Of a DNA stretch of 64,000 bases, positions 10,090-19,220 are shown in pieces. Within the stretch, counting starts at the first letter, position 1; every line of letters begins with the position of its first letter. Made by a program: the position numbers and the translations under genes. Origin of the DNA: JAIOQJ01 sp963718635 (lineage in GTDB: Bacteria > Planctomycetota > Planctomycetia > Gemmatales > Gemmataceae); assembly GCA_963718635.1 (NCBI GenBank), contig OY970367.1:434001-498000 (forward strand), in the 5' to 3' direction. The notes beneath the pieces were generated by a model, which saw only the letters and a program-made list of their open reading frames with translations, ran no database searches and was not told the DNA's origin.

Positions 10090-11673
10090 ATGCAAACGAA
10101 GTTCTTCCTGACCACTGCCATCGATTACCCGAACAGTCGCCCGCACATCGGCACCGCTTTCGAAAAGCTGGGCGCGGATGTCCAGGCGCGCTATCGCCGG
10201 ATGGAAGGCGACGACGTTTTTCTTCTCATGGGCAACGACGAAAACACGGTGAAAGTCTCCAAGCGCGCCGCGGAGCTGGGTCTCGATACCCGGGCCTATT
10301 GCGACGACATGGCCCGCCAATTTCGCGAAGTGTGGGACGCCCTCGATATCAGCTACGACACGTTTATCCAGACGAGTTCGGAACGCCATAAGAACTGCTG
10401 CCGTAAGTTCATCCAGAAGGTCTACGACAACGGCTATATCTACAAAGGCAAGCACGAAGGCTGGTATTGCGACGGCTGCGAAGAGTTCAAGAGCGATAAG
10501 ATTCATGGAGAAAATGCGGGCAATTGCCCCGTGCATAAGACGCCGTTGCTTCGCCGTGCTGAGGCGTGCTACTTCTTCAAGTTGACCGCGTTCCAGAATC
10601 GCTTGCTGAAGCACTACGCGGAACATCCGGATTTCATTCAGCCGGAGAGCCGACGAAATGAAATCATTAGCTTGATCGAAACTGAAGGGCTCCGCGACAT
10701 CAACATTTCGCGACAGGGCGAAACTTGGGGCATCCGCTTGCCCTTCGATCCTGAGTTCACCATCTACGTCTGGTTCGACGCGCTGCTCACGTATATCACC
10801 GGCATCGGCTATGGCGATGATGAAGCAACTTTCAACAAGTATTGGCCTGCCGACATCCATTTCATCGGCAAGGACATTACGCGGTTTCACTGCGCGCTTT
10901 GGCCGGCCATGCTCTGGGCTGCTGGCGAAGAGCCGCCGAAGATGGTGTTCGGGCATGGCTTTGTCAACGTGAAGAACGAAAGCACCGGCGACGTCGAAAA
11001 AATCTCCAAGTCGCTCGGCAATGTCGTCGAGCCGATGGACATCATCGCCAAATTCAGCAGCGACGCTTTCCGCTACTACTTCATGCGCGAATGCCCTTTT
11101 CCGGGTGACGGGGAGTTTAGCTGGAAGCGCTTTAGTGAGATTTACAACAGTGAACTGGCCAATAATCTCGGTAATTTGTTGAGCCGATGCATCACCGTTG
11201 GAGCCAAAAGCTTTGATCGGATACTAGATGGCACGGCGGGTCAAACACCGGCGACTGTCGAACAGTCGTTTTTCGCTGATAAGCTAGTCTCTTCGGTGCG
11301 TTCACACGTCCAGCTTTGCGAATACAACTTGGCAACTCAAGTCGTGCTTCAACAGATTTGCAGCCCTGCGAACCGATATCTCGATACCTTCGCGCCGTGG
11401 AAGCTGGTTAAGACCGGCAATGCGGACGACATGGCAATTGCGAAAAAAGTCATCTTCAATGCGATACAGACGCTGCGGATCGCCAGTATATTACTAAAGC
11501 CGTTCATCCCACGCGCCGCCAAAACGATTTACAACAGCTTCAATTTTCCCATCCCCTGGGAACAAGTAAAGTACGCCGATGCAGCAACGCTCTCGTCACA
11601 ACCCGATGATCTGCGGGTCACGGCCGAACTGGTCGAGGGCAAAGTGAAGCCTCTGTTCCCGAGGATTGGTTGA
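10090..11673 (+). CDS. metG: Methionine--tRNA ligase
   Basis: Charges tRNA-Met with methionine in the cytoplasm. At 527 residues it is a core enzyme without the C-terminal tRNA-binding domain that some bacteria carry. Visible marks are the class I HIGH-type motif (PHIGTAFEK, near residue 19), the zinc-binding cysteines CDGC and a later CPVH near residues 130-150, the WFDALLTYITG active-site region, and the KISKSLGN (KMSKS) loop near residue 303. The anticodon-binding helical domain fills the C-terminus. It lies 42 bases after the propeller gene and just before the deoxyhypusine-synthase-like gene. Confidence 0.97.
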   Translation: MQTKFFLTTAIDYPNSRPHIGTAFEKLGADVQARYRRMEGDDVFLLMGNDENTVKVSKRAAELGLDTRAYCDDMARQFREVWDALDISYDTFIQTSSERHKNCCRKFIQKVYDNGYIYKGKHEGWYCDGCEEFKSDKIHGENAGNCPVHKTPLLRRAEACYFFKLTAFQNRLLKHYAEHPDFIQPESRRNEIISLIETEGLRDINISRQGETWGIRLPFDPEFTIYVWFDALLTYITGIGYGDDEATFNKYWPADIHFIGKDITRFHCALWPAMLWAAGEEPPKMVFGHGFVNVKNESTGDVEKISKSLGNVVEPMDIIAKFSSDAFRYYFMRECPFPGDGEFSWKRFSEIYNSELANNLGNLLSRCITVGAKSFDRILDGTAGQTPATVEQSFFADKLVSSVRSHVQLCEYNLATQVVLQQICSPANRYLDTFAPWKLVKTGNADDMAIAKKVIFNAIQTLRIASILLKPFIPRAAKTIYNSFNFPIPWEQVKYADAATLSSQPDDLRVTAELVEGKVKPLFPRIG

Positions 11674-11803
11674 AAATCAGCGCGGGACCCGGTCGTATTT
11701 CCGGCTAATGAAAACGATACGAGATTTTTGGTCTAATCTGTCGGCGTGCTTCGATCATGCAATGGACTTTCCAAAGCCGCCTTGCAATCGTAAACCTTTC
11801 CCC

Positions 11804-12931
11804 ATGAATGCAAATTTATCATCCCTGCCATTGCTCGGTCGAATCAGCCAGCAACGCATCGACCCGCCTGCGCTCGCGCCGGGCATGCCGTTGGCCGATG
11901 TCATCGATCAGGTTTTTCTCTCTTACAATGGCGGCCGCCTGCGCGAAGCTTGTCAGCTTTACACGCGCAAGATGCTCGCGCCCACCGCCACGGTGGGGCT
12001 TGCCCTCAGTGGCGCACTCACGCCGGCCGGCCTCGGGATTTCCTGCCTCGTGCCGCTGATCGAAGCTGGCTTTATCGACTGGATCGTCTCCACGGGCGCG
12101 AACCTCTATCACGATACGCACTTTGCCCTCGGCATGGATATGCATCAGTCGCGGCCGGGCCTCAACGATGAGGAATTGCGCGAGCATCAGATCATCCGCA
12201 TCTACGATATCGTCTTCGACTACGAAAACCTGCTCGGCACCGATCGGTTCTACCGCAAGCTCTGCCGCAGTGAGCCTTTTCAAAAAACGATGGGGACAGC
12301 GGAGTTTCACAACCTCGCGGGAAAGTATCTGGCAGCCCGCGAGGAGGAAACCGGCGCCAAAGGCAAATGCCTGCTGGCCGCCGCCTATCGCTGCGGGGTG
12401 CCGGTCTTCACCTCAAGCCCCGGCGATAGCTCGATCGGCATGAACCTCGCTGCTCTGCAGCTCGAAGGCAGCAAACTTGCCATCGATCCCTTGCGCGATG
12501 TGAATCAATCGGCCGCAATCGTTTACGACGCCAAAACAAAGGGCGAAAGCGGCGTACTCATTCTCGGAGGCGGCTCACCGAAAAATTATTGCTTGCAGAC
12601 GGAGCCGCAAATTCAAGAAGTGCTCGGACTCGATGAATGCGGCCACGATTACTTTTTGCAATGCACTGACGCCCGACCAGACACCGGCGGCCTAAGCGGC
12701 GCGACCCCTAGCGAAGCGATGACCTGGGGCAAAGTCGATCCCAGCAAGTTGCCCGATACCGTGACCTGTTACGTCGATTCGACGATCGCGTTGCCCCTGC
12801 TGGCCTCATATGCACTGAGTCGACATGGCGCACGCCCGCATCGACGTCTGATGGACCGGATGGACGAGTTGATGACGAAGCTGACGGATGGCTATCAGAA
12901 GTCTCGAGCTTCGGGAAAGCGTAAAGAGTGA
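11804..12931 (+). CDS. Deoxyhypusine synthase-like protein
   Basis: About 375 residues. The NAD-dependent DHS fold is recognisable from VSTGANLYHD, GVPVFTSSPGDSSIG, and LGGGSPKNY, whose Lys matches the position that forms the enzyme imine in eukaryotic DHS. Bacteria have no eIF5A, so the family there is thought to make homospermidine-type polyamines or act on unknown targets. I set the start at MNANLSS because similarity begins there; no strong ribosome-binding site is visible, and an open frame runs back to 11666. The gene follows metG closely and precedes a pseudokinase gene. Confidence 0.85.
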   Translation: MNANLSSLPLLGRISQQRIDPPALAPGMPLADVIDQVFLSYNGGRLREACQLYTRKMLAPTATVGLALSGALTPAGLGISCLVPLIEAGFIDWIVSTGANLYHDTHFALGMDMHQSRPGLNDEELREHQIIRIYDIVFDYENLLGTDRFYRKLCRSEPFQKTMGTAEFHNLAGKYLAAREEETGAKGKCLLAAAYRCGVPVFTSSPGDSSIGMNLAALQLEGSKLAIDPLRDVNQSAAIVYDAKTKGESGVLILGGGSPKNYCLQTEPQIQEVLGLDECGHDYFLQCTDARPDTGGLSGATPSEAMTWGKVDPSKLPDTVTCYVDSTIALPLLASYALSRHGARPHRRLMDRMDELMTKLTDGYQKSRASGKRKE

Positions 12932-13050
12932 AACATGCGGCAAAGAAAATGGACGATTGTTCATTTCGCGGTTGTGAATTCAGGCTACGCCTTAGTAGGA
13001 TAATCAAGCCTCATTCCCCCTCTCCCATTGAACCCGCCGGGGGCTTTCCG

Positions 13051-15201
13051 ATGCCCCGTTTGCAAACGTTCTTCGAATGCGCCGTCCGGGCGATCTGCGA
13101 TACGCCGGGCATAATCCCGGTCAAGTTGGCGCCGCTAGGCGACCCCCTTCTCGCCATTATCCGATCGACGCACCAACAACTTTCGCGAATGCCGGAAGCC
13201 GACGTGCGTGCCGCGCTGCGCGAGGCAGTCGCCGCTCCGCAAGAAACGTTCGACCTCGAGCTTGAGGATGCGATCGCTGCAGTTGCTGCCAGCCGACCGT
13301 GGATCAAGCGGGCAGCGTTGATGGAATATCTGGAACTGATCCAGGCGACGATCCGGCAATCTCTACGGCGGCCGGGAGACACGGCGGGCACGTCAGTTCC
13401 CGAGCATCTGCCGATCGGTAAGCCCGAAGATTGGCTGACCTTGTTCCCGGACCGGATGGCCCGTTATAAGCCTGGCGATACGCTCAAGGAATGCGATGAA
13501 TGGCAACTCACCGACTTGCGCGGCTTCGGTCCCTTTGGCGAGACATGGCATGGGTTGGCGCCCGAAAACACCGACCGGCCGACTTCGCTGATAAAGTTCA
13601 TCACGGATCCGCAGGCAGCCACCGATTTTGCTCAGCACGAGGAACTTTTTCGCCTGATTCTGAGCGTGCCACCCACGTCCGGCTTAGTCCCATTGCGGTC
13701 CGTTTATCTGTTGGCTGACCCACCTTGCTTCGAATCGGCGTTTGTCACCGGTTACGACGTCGGCGGCCTCATTCGCGACTGGCGATGGCGCAATGAAGCC
13801 CCCAAACCCGAACAAACGGCCGCCATCGTCAAACGCGTCGCCAAGATCGTCGGCGGCCTACATCAATACGACCCTCCTATCGTTCATCGCGGTCTGAAAC
13901 CGGCAAACATTTTGCTGCACCCCACAGCCGAAGGCAAAGTGACCATCTGGGTTTCCGATCTCGGGTGGAGCGAGATTTCGTCCCGGTTAGCACTGGCTTG
14001 CACCGAGCAAGTGCAAGCGCGTAGGCAAGCGCGCCGCGGATCATTAGCCAGTCTTTATGCGTCGCCCGAACAGCAGTCAGGGCGCCGGCCGATCCTCGTG
14101 ACGATGTCTACGCGCTCGGCGTCATCTGGCACCAGTTGCTCAAACGCGACCAAACGGCGCCTGCCCCGATCGGGTTCGAATGGGCGCTCGAATTTCGCGA
14201 ACACGGCTTATCCGATGGGCATGCCCGGCTGTTAGCTTCGTGTCTCGATCCCGATCCGGACTATCGTCCGGCCAACGGCCTGGTGCTTGCATCGCAAATT
14301 GATGCGAATGCCGGCAAATCTTCGGAAAACGGCTCACGTTCGTTCCGGCTTAAAGAGAGTTCAACAACTAATGTGCCTTTGACCTCCAATAAAAATCCCG
14401 CAGTGCCACAAGTTAAGTCGGGCCGAAGATCGGACTGCCCGAGCGTATTTGAAAACTCCGTCGGCATGTCGTTTGTGCTGATTGAGCCGGGAACGTTTAC
14501 GATCGGTTCGCCGCCCGACGAGAAAGGGCGACATCATTGGGAAGGGCCTGCTCACTGCGTCACCATTACCAGGCCGTTCTATCTTGGCGTCCATCCAGTG
14601 ACCCAATCGCAATACTTGGAGATCATGGGGAGCAGCCCATCGCATTTCAACCGAATGCTCGGAGGAGGTCCCAATCATCCGGTTGAGCAAGTCTCATGGG
14701 ACGATGCGATCGCGTTTTGCAAACGATTGATGGAACTGCCGGATGAGATGCGGGCTTGCCGAATTTACCGGTTGCCGACGGAAGCCGAATGGGAGTACGC
14801 TTGCCGGGCTGGAACGACTACACCTTACGCCTTTGGCGAGACAATCGACTTGACGCAAGTTCATTTTCACGGGCTGAACGCTTCGAGCTGGGCTCGCTCC
14901 GCGAGTACAGTTGGCAAAACGGCACGCGTGGGCAGCCATAAGCCAAACGCTTGGGGTTTATGCGAAATGCACGGCAATGTGCTCGAGTGGTGCAGCGATT
15001 GGTGGAGCGAAACTTACTATGGAGAAAGCGAAGGGGCTGATCCGCAGGGACCAGCCGTAGGCAAGCATCGCGTTGTACGGGGCGGCAGCTTCAGCCAATT
15101 TGCAGCCGACTGCCGGTCGGCCGCGCGTCTGGGTCTGCGCCCCCGGCAGTCGGCTAAATGCGGTTGGCTTCCGCGTCGCCATCTCCATTCCAAGCGAATG
15201 A
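13051..15201 (+). pseudogene. Pseudokinase fused to FGE-sulfatase domain, two frame breaks
   Basis: About 715 residues when the frame is repaired. An N-terminal helical region (to about 140) precedes a kinase-like domain with a Gly-rich loop (GFGPFGETWHG) and the beta-3 Lys (LIKFI, about K182). The catalytic loop reads VHRGLKPANILL, so the HRD aspartate is glycine (about 281), and DFG reads DLG. A formylglycine-generating/sulfatase-modifying domain follows (PGTFTIGSPPDE, RLPTEAEWEYACRAGT, VVRGGSF). The frame shifts near 14088 (between SPEQQSG and DDVYALG) and near 15160; the repaired protein ends GFRVAISIPSE at 15201. Both breaks look like single-base errors. Start 13051 follows a GGGGG. Probably a regulatory or scaffold protein with little kinase activity. 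Confidence 0.8.
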
Positions 15202-15214
15202 TTACTCGCTCTTC

Positions 15215-16600
15215 TTACCAACTCAACTGAACGCCGACATTGAAACCTTGAGCCCAGAAATCGGTCGAATGTCGCTGAAACGTCGGGTTGTTCGGCCCAA
15301 CCACCGGACCGTTAGCCGGGATGAGCGATGAGTTCACATTCAAGTTGATCTGTTCCGCTGACCGGGCAACATTGCTCCAGTAGAGGAACGAGTAGCCGCC
15401 GAAGACCCTTATATGATCGGTAACCTGATAGCCGAGGTTGAGGTTAATTTCCGGAACCACGCTGAAGAAGTTGGCCGAGTAACTGCCAATATTGCTTGTC
15501 TGGGCAAGCAAGCCGCCTGTTGAGACAGCGGTTGCGCCGTCCGGAGCGATGACCTGCGTCGAACCGCTGATGTTGATGCGCTCATGAGTGACGCCGAGCG
15601 CCACGGTGCCGCGCATATTGGCGATCCAGCGACCCCAACGACGCTCGGCAACCAGGCCCACCTGGGCGCCGTTAAAGGTATTGATGGTTTCAAAGCGATC
15701 GATAACGTTGATGCGCGTGTTGAGCGGCGCGGCGAACTCGAGCGGGTCGGTGCTAAGCAGGCTTTCCTGAATCGTGGTCACATCCCGCAAGCGCAGGTAA
15801 CGATAACCGAGCAGCCCGTCCACGTACCAGTTCCCGCACGGGTCGGCACAAAGCCGATGGCGGAAGTTGGCGTCCCAGCCGGCGAAATCAGTCGAATTCT
15901 GCACGAGAACTGTGCCGGTCAGAATCGGGTCGAATCCTCCGGTGCTGTTAGGCAACCTTAAAGCGACAAGTTCGCTGTTCGGGCCGGGCGAGTTGGGATT
16001 CGTGTCGTTGAAGGGGCGAAAGAGACTCGGATCGCCAGTCGAGGTGGCCGAGTAGCGGTTGTTCAACTGGCCGAAGGCGAATAGTCCGCCGTCTAAGCCG
16101 CAGGTTTGACATTCGTCGAGCCAAGCGCCAAAGCGAAGACGCATGCCGCTCGCCATGTTCGTGTTGACCTTATCGTTGCCATTGACGATCCGGGTAGCGG
16201 GGTCGCCGAGTACGCCGAAGCCGGTAGCGTTTCCAGTGGTCACCAGCGGCGGCACGTTCATTCCTTTGAACCACCAGCCAAGATATTCAGCCGATCCCCA
16301 AATGCGGTACGAGTTATACGCCGGCGCGCTTATCAGGTAAGGCGCTGCAGTTGTAGCTGAAGCGACCGGCGCGGCCGGAGTTGCAGGCGACGGTGATGCG
16401 ACCGGATCGCCTTGCATCGAAGTCGGCACGACAAAGTGCTTAGGCGGCGCCGCTACGGCTGGTGCAGCAGGCGTACTGGCTTTCCACTCCACTTCCACCA
16501 CAGTCGTCGCAGTAAACGGGGTCTCTGCCCGGAGCGCCGCAGCCGGGTATGGCAACACGACAGCGCACACCGCTATCAGTAGGCATTTTGTACGACTCAT
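15215..16600 (-). CDS. BBP7 family outer-membrane beta-barrel protein
   Basis: About 461 residues. A signal peptide (LLIAVCAVVLPYPAAALRA) is followed by a Pro/Ala/Thr-rich linker to about residue 90, then a beta-rich barrel. RIWGSAEYLGWWFKG opens it and DFWAQGFNVGVQLSW closes it with an aromatic last residue, as outer-membrane barrels do. Cysteines cluster in DECQTCG and CADPCG. This family is expanded in Gemmataceae-type planctomycetes; function unknown. Start 16600 chosen for AGGGA 7 bases upstream. The gene is convergent with the pseudokinase gene, with only 13 bases between stops. Confidence 0.88.
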   Translation of the reverse strand: MSRTKCLLIAVCAVVLPYPAAALRAETPFTATTVVEVEWKASTPAAPAVAAPPKHFVVPTSMQGDPVASPSPATPAAPVASATTAAPYLISAPAYNSYRIWGSAEYLGWWFKGMNVPPLVTTGNATGFGVLGDPATRIVNGNDKVNTNMASGMRLRFGAWLDECQTCGLDGGLFAFGQLNNRYSATSTGDPSLFRPFNDTNPNSPGPNSELVALRLPNSTGGFDPILTGTVLVQNSTDFAGWDANFRHRLCADPCGNWYVDGLLGYRYLRLRDVTTIQESLLSTDPLEFAAPLNTRINVIDRFETINTFNGAQVGLVAERRWGRWIANMRGTVALGVTHERINISGSTQVIAPDGATAVSTGGLLAQTSNIGSYSANFFSVVPEINLNLGYQVTDHIRVFGGYSFLYWSNVARSAEQINLNVNSSLIPANGPVVGPNNPTFQRHSTDFWAQGFNVGVQLSW

Positions 16601-16818
16601 GGCCGGTCCCTTTGTTGGCAAGACGCATCTCGTCGCGCTGATGGCAACGCCTCACCGATCAAATCGGCATCGTTGAGCGATGGTAATAAGGGGACAACGG
16701 GCTTTAGGGGAAATGCGGAAGAAGCTGAGCCAAGAAGATCGACAGACCTTATTCAAATTGCCCAACTTGGCAGCGCGAAGTTTTGCCGACCAAAATCGAG
16801 CGCTGTGGACCCAATTAC

Positions 16819-17280
16819 CTACCGCAACGCCCAAGCGATGCCGACCAACACGGCAATAAGGAAAAATGCAAAACCCGCCATAATGGTGCAACCAATCCGT
16901 GTGTGATAGCGGTCTTCCGGCGTCTCTTCTGGTTCGGCCTCATTGGGCGGATATTGGATGCACCACTCGCCGGTGCGGGCCGACGAGATCAAGTCCGACA
17001 GCCGTATGGGGACATGGGTCTTGCGCCGCCACCAAGGCTTCAACAGCAGGTTTACGGGATCGCACCCCTCCGGCCCGCTGTGGTGGTACCACCGAAATCC
17101 TTCCATGCGGACGCCGAACCATTTGGCGAATTCATCCACCAACACCCACACATCGTCGCCATATATGCCGGCGTCGTCCACCACATCCGTATCCAATGCC
17201 ATGTCCAACGGCAGATACGTTTGTTCGTGGACAAAGGCACGAACCTGCTGTTCGAGGTCGTCTATTCGAAGCCCCTCCAT
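16819..17280 (-). CDS. DUF1493-like protein with C-terminal membrane anchor
   Basis: 153 residues. The N-terminal 110 residues resemble DUF1493, a small acyl-carrier-like fold: DDAGIYGDDVWVLVDEF is where the helix-II serine of carrier proteins would lie, and here no serine is present. SDLISSARTGEW matches the family's C-terminal helix. A single transmembrane helix (GFAFFLIAVLVGIAWAL) ends the protein. Membrane-tethered and uncharacterised. The next 1.3 kb upstream carries repeats, not genes. Confidence 0.65.
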   Translation of the reverse strand: MEGLRIDDLEQQVRAFVHEQTYLPLDMALDTDVVDDAGIYGDDVWVLVDEFAKWFGVRMEGFRWYHHSGPEGCDPVNLLLKPWWRRKTHVPIRLSDLISSARTGEWCIQYPPNEAEPEETPEDRYHTRIGCTIMAGFAFFLIAVLVGIAWALR

Positions 17281-17661
17281 TGCTGAAAAGTGATAAGGTT
17301 TTCCAACTGCGAAGAGACCGGCCGCTGAAATTTTAGGCCGGCCTTAGCTCCACGCGATAGCGTTGTTATGCTTCAAGACATTCATACAGACCGCTTGGCG
17401 CTGCAATCGGCACGTTTTCTTGGACAGAGATAATCTTGGAGTTAGATGCCGCTTGTTTCCTTTGGGCATCCTCAACGGTTCTGCGGATGTCTTCAAGATA
17501 GAGTCGCGGTTTCATAAGTTAAAACGCGAAGGTTTATCCAACATTTTCAACTCACTAGATCTCCATTTCGAAAGTCTTTAGACAGTCGCTTGCAATTACG
17601 TTAAGTTGTGCGATCGTCGTTCATGCGCCGTCCCTGATTCCGATTTCGGGTCTTGGCCATC
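17281..17661. other. Intergenic region, nothing recognised
   Basis: About 380 bases before the second palindrome island. Only short open frames without ribosome-binding sites or family resemblance. Confidence 0.4.
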
Positions 17662-17720
17662 CGTTTTCCCACGAATTTCTCGGGGGTTCGGCTTCGGGAA
17701 ATATTTCCCGAAGCCGAACC
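17662..17720 (+). repeat. Type A palindrome unit A5
   Basis: Head CGTTTTCCCACG; perfect 36-bp palindrome at 17685-17720, the longest of the set. The pair next to the core is G-C. Confidence 0.85.
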
Positions 17721-17750
17721 GATTGCTTTCTGCCGCAATGGCGATCGAGA

Positions 17751-17800
17751 GTCGCCTTTCGCTCCGCGAAAGGATTTCCTTTCGCAGAGCCAAAGGCGAC
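17751..17800. repeat. Type B hairpin B2
   Basis: 23-base arms, 21 positions paired, ATTT loop. The outer stem GTCGCCTTT / AAAGGCGAC differs from B1 yet stays paired. Confidence 0.85.
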
Positions 17801-17862
17801 CATCGGCCATGTTCGTTTCGCTTTTCCTCGTCGCTGGCGCGTCCGGCTAAGAAAGCGTTGTT

Positions 17863-17915
17863 CGTTTTCCCACGATTTTCTCGGGAAAGCCCTTCAGGAA
17901 ATATTTCCTGAAGGG
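17863..17915 (+). repeat. Type A palindrome unit A6
   Basis: Head CGTTTTCCCACG; perfect 26-bp palindrome at 17890-17915. The pair next to the core is A-T. The flank TC-GTG-AAACC after it matches that after A1. Confidence 0.85.
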
Positions 17916-18005
17916 TCCGTGGAAACCATGACAGGCCCTGACCTGTCGGAAATTAATTTTCATTTCATTCCGCACTCCAAATTCCGCATTTCGAATTTCC
18001 CGAAA

Positions 18006-18059
18006 CGTTTTCCCACGATTTTCTCGGGTTTCGCCTTCGGGAAATATTTCCCGAAGGCG
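18006..18059 (+). repeat. Type A palindrome unit A7
   Basis: Head CGTTTTCCCACG; perfect 28-bp palindrome at 18032-18059, pair next to the core G-C. TGTCAGAATGACGGG follows (18063-18077), as after A3. Confidence 0.85.
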
Positions 18060-18164
18060 GTATGTCAGAATGACGGGCCATTGAATGACGGACTATTGAA
18101 TATCACCTGTTTGATTTTCATCTCATTCCGCATTCCGAATTCTGCATTCGGCATTTGAAGCGTT

Positions 18165-18221
18165 CGTTTTCCCACGATTTAATTGGAAAGTCGCTTCTGG
18201 AAATATTTCCAGAAGCGACTT
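18165..18221 (+). repeat. Type A palindrome unit A8
   Basis: Head CGTTTTCCCACG; perfect 34-bp palindrome at 18188-18221, pair next to the core T-A, outer arms AAGTCGC/GCGACTT. Confidence 0.85.
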
Positions 18222-18224
18222 CTT

Positions 18225-18309
18225 GTTAGCCGAGATGCGAAGGTCTGCGCAGTGGAGCGCTTTCGGTAACAAGCGCTCCGCTGCGCAGAGCCTTCGCGTC
18301 GCGGCTAAC
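18225..18309. repeat. 85-base hairpin at the end of island 2
   Basis: Arms of 38 and 39 bases from GTTAGCC to GGCTAAC with about 35 pairs; the inner stem is GGAGCGCTT / AAGCGCTCC around an 8-base loop. It lacks a T-run, so it is not a classical terminator. Confidence 0.75.
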
Positions 18310-18598
18310 GGAGGTCCCGTCGAGCGTGCTCGCGCGAAATCCCATGCACTAGCTTAGGCGCGCTGTTCCGAAGAATTCTTTTTTCGAGCGTCAAGCGTGC
18401 CTGCGTATACGTCACGGCACGATTCTGTTGTCGCTTTCGCACAGGACAAGCGGTCGTCCGCCCGCTCTAACGAACGCGGCTACGTTAAATTGCGCGTCTA
18501 TTTGTGAAACTGCCATCTAGGGCCACGGGCGCCAGAGTAATGCGTTCCGCATTTCCTTAGCGCCCTGCAATTATCTGCAGCACTTGGCCAGCCGATGT

Positions 18599-19069
18599 TC
18601 ACATCACCTCCCCGACGATATGCGGTATCTCTCGACGAACATCACGCAACGGTTTGGACACCGGTATCTTACCCTGACACATAATCGATACTACTACCAC
18701 GGCGCCCGGAATCCCAATGACCCAAAACCGAAGTGCGTTCGCGGTGATATCTGCTTTCGTTGGGTCGAAGTAATAGCGGTAGGTGCCCGCCTCGCGCAAA
18801 TTGCGGCGGTTCTTCCGCGCCAGGTGAGCGACGAAATCCAAGGCCGAAGCCCGTTTCTTCTCGAATCCACCATGCAGCGTGGCCGAGAACTCGATATCGT
18901 TGCCGTTGGTAGAGCCGTGTAGCACGCCTTCGGGATCAAAAGCCGCGACGACCTCCTCCGGTAAAAAGACTACGATGTTCGATTCGTGAAACCGGTGCGG
19001 CCGCCAGCCCCGTCTGGCAAGGTCAAGCGGCAGGCTGGGTTCGCGCTTTGGCGCCTTGCGTACCGGCAA
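18599..19069 (-). CDS. Hypothetical protein
   Basis: About 156 residues from a TTG at 19069. RRGWRPHRFHESNIVVFLP and EFSATLHGGFEKK recall small planctomycete proteins with no known role; no signal peptide. Another frame upstream (from about 19110, reading VFEFIRRMFAGTQGAKAR) could be the true N-terminus joined by a one-base frame change near 19040. That is inference. Confidence in the gene is moderate, in the start low. Confidence 0.5.
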   Translation of the reverse strand: MPVRKAPKREPSLPLDLARRGWRPHRFHESNIVVFLPEEVVAAFDPEGVLHGSTNGNDIEFSATLHGGFEKKRASALDFVAHLARKNRRNLREAGTYRYYFDPTKADITANALRFWVIGIPGAVVVVSIMCQGKIPVSKPLRDVRREIPHIVGEVM

Positions 19070-19220
19070 ACATTCGTCGAATGAACTCGAACACCTGCAG
19101 CATCTCCTCGTCCTAGCTGAATTACAATGCCCTGTGGCAAGGTCCCTGTCAGGAATGATTGGCTAATTGTTTGAAGTGGGCAGCCGGGAGGCCCGTTCCC
19201 AAGTGGATCAGGCCAGACGT

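Larger units (their letters stand above)
17662..18364. repeat. Composite palindrome island, copy 2
   Basis: Same orientation and same A-B-A-A-A order as the island at 4317-4893: A5 17685-17720, B2 17751-17800, A6 17890-17915, A7 18032-18059, A8 18188-18221, then a large hairpin (18225-18309) and the shared 16-mer CTAGCTTAGGCGCGCT at 18349-18364. Spacings are similar to copy 1 but a little longer. No convincing gene lies inside. The rest of the gap to 18598 shows nothing I can name. Confidence 0.8.

Noticed and set aside
10069..10956. Open frame of 295 codons opposite metG
   Set aside because: Antisense shadow of a certain gene.
15901..15940. tRNA-like GGTCGAATCC string
   Set aside because: It lies inside the BBP7 coding region and has no cloverleaf around it. 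I saw no tRNA or rRNA gene in the window.
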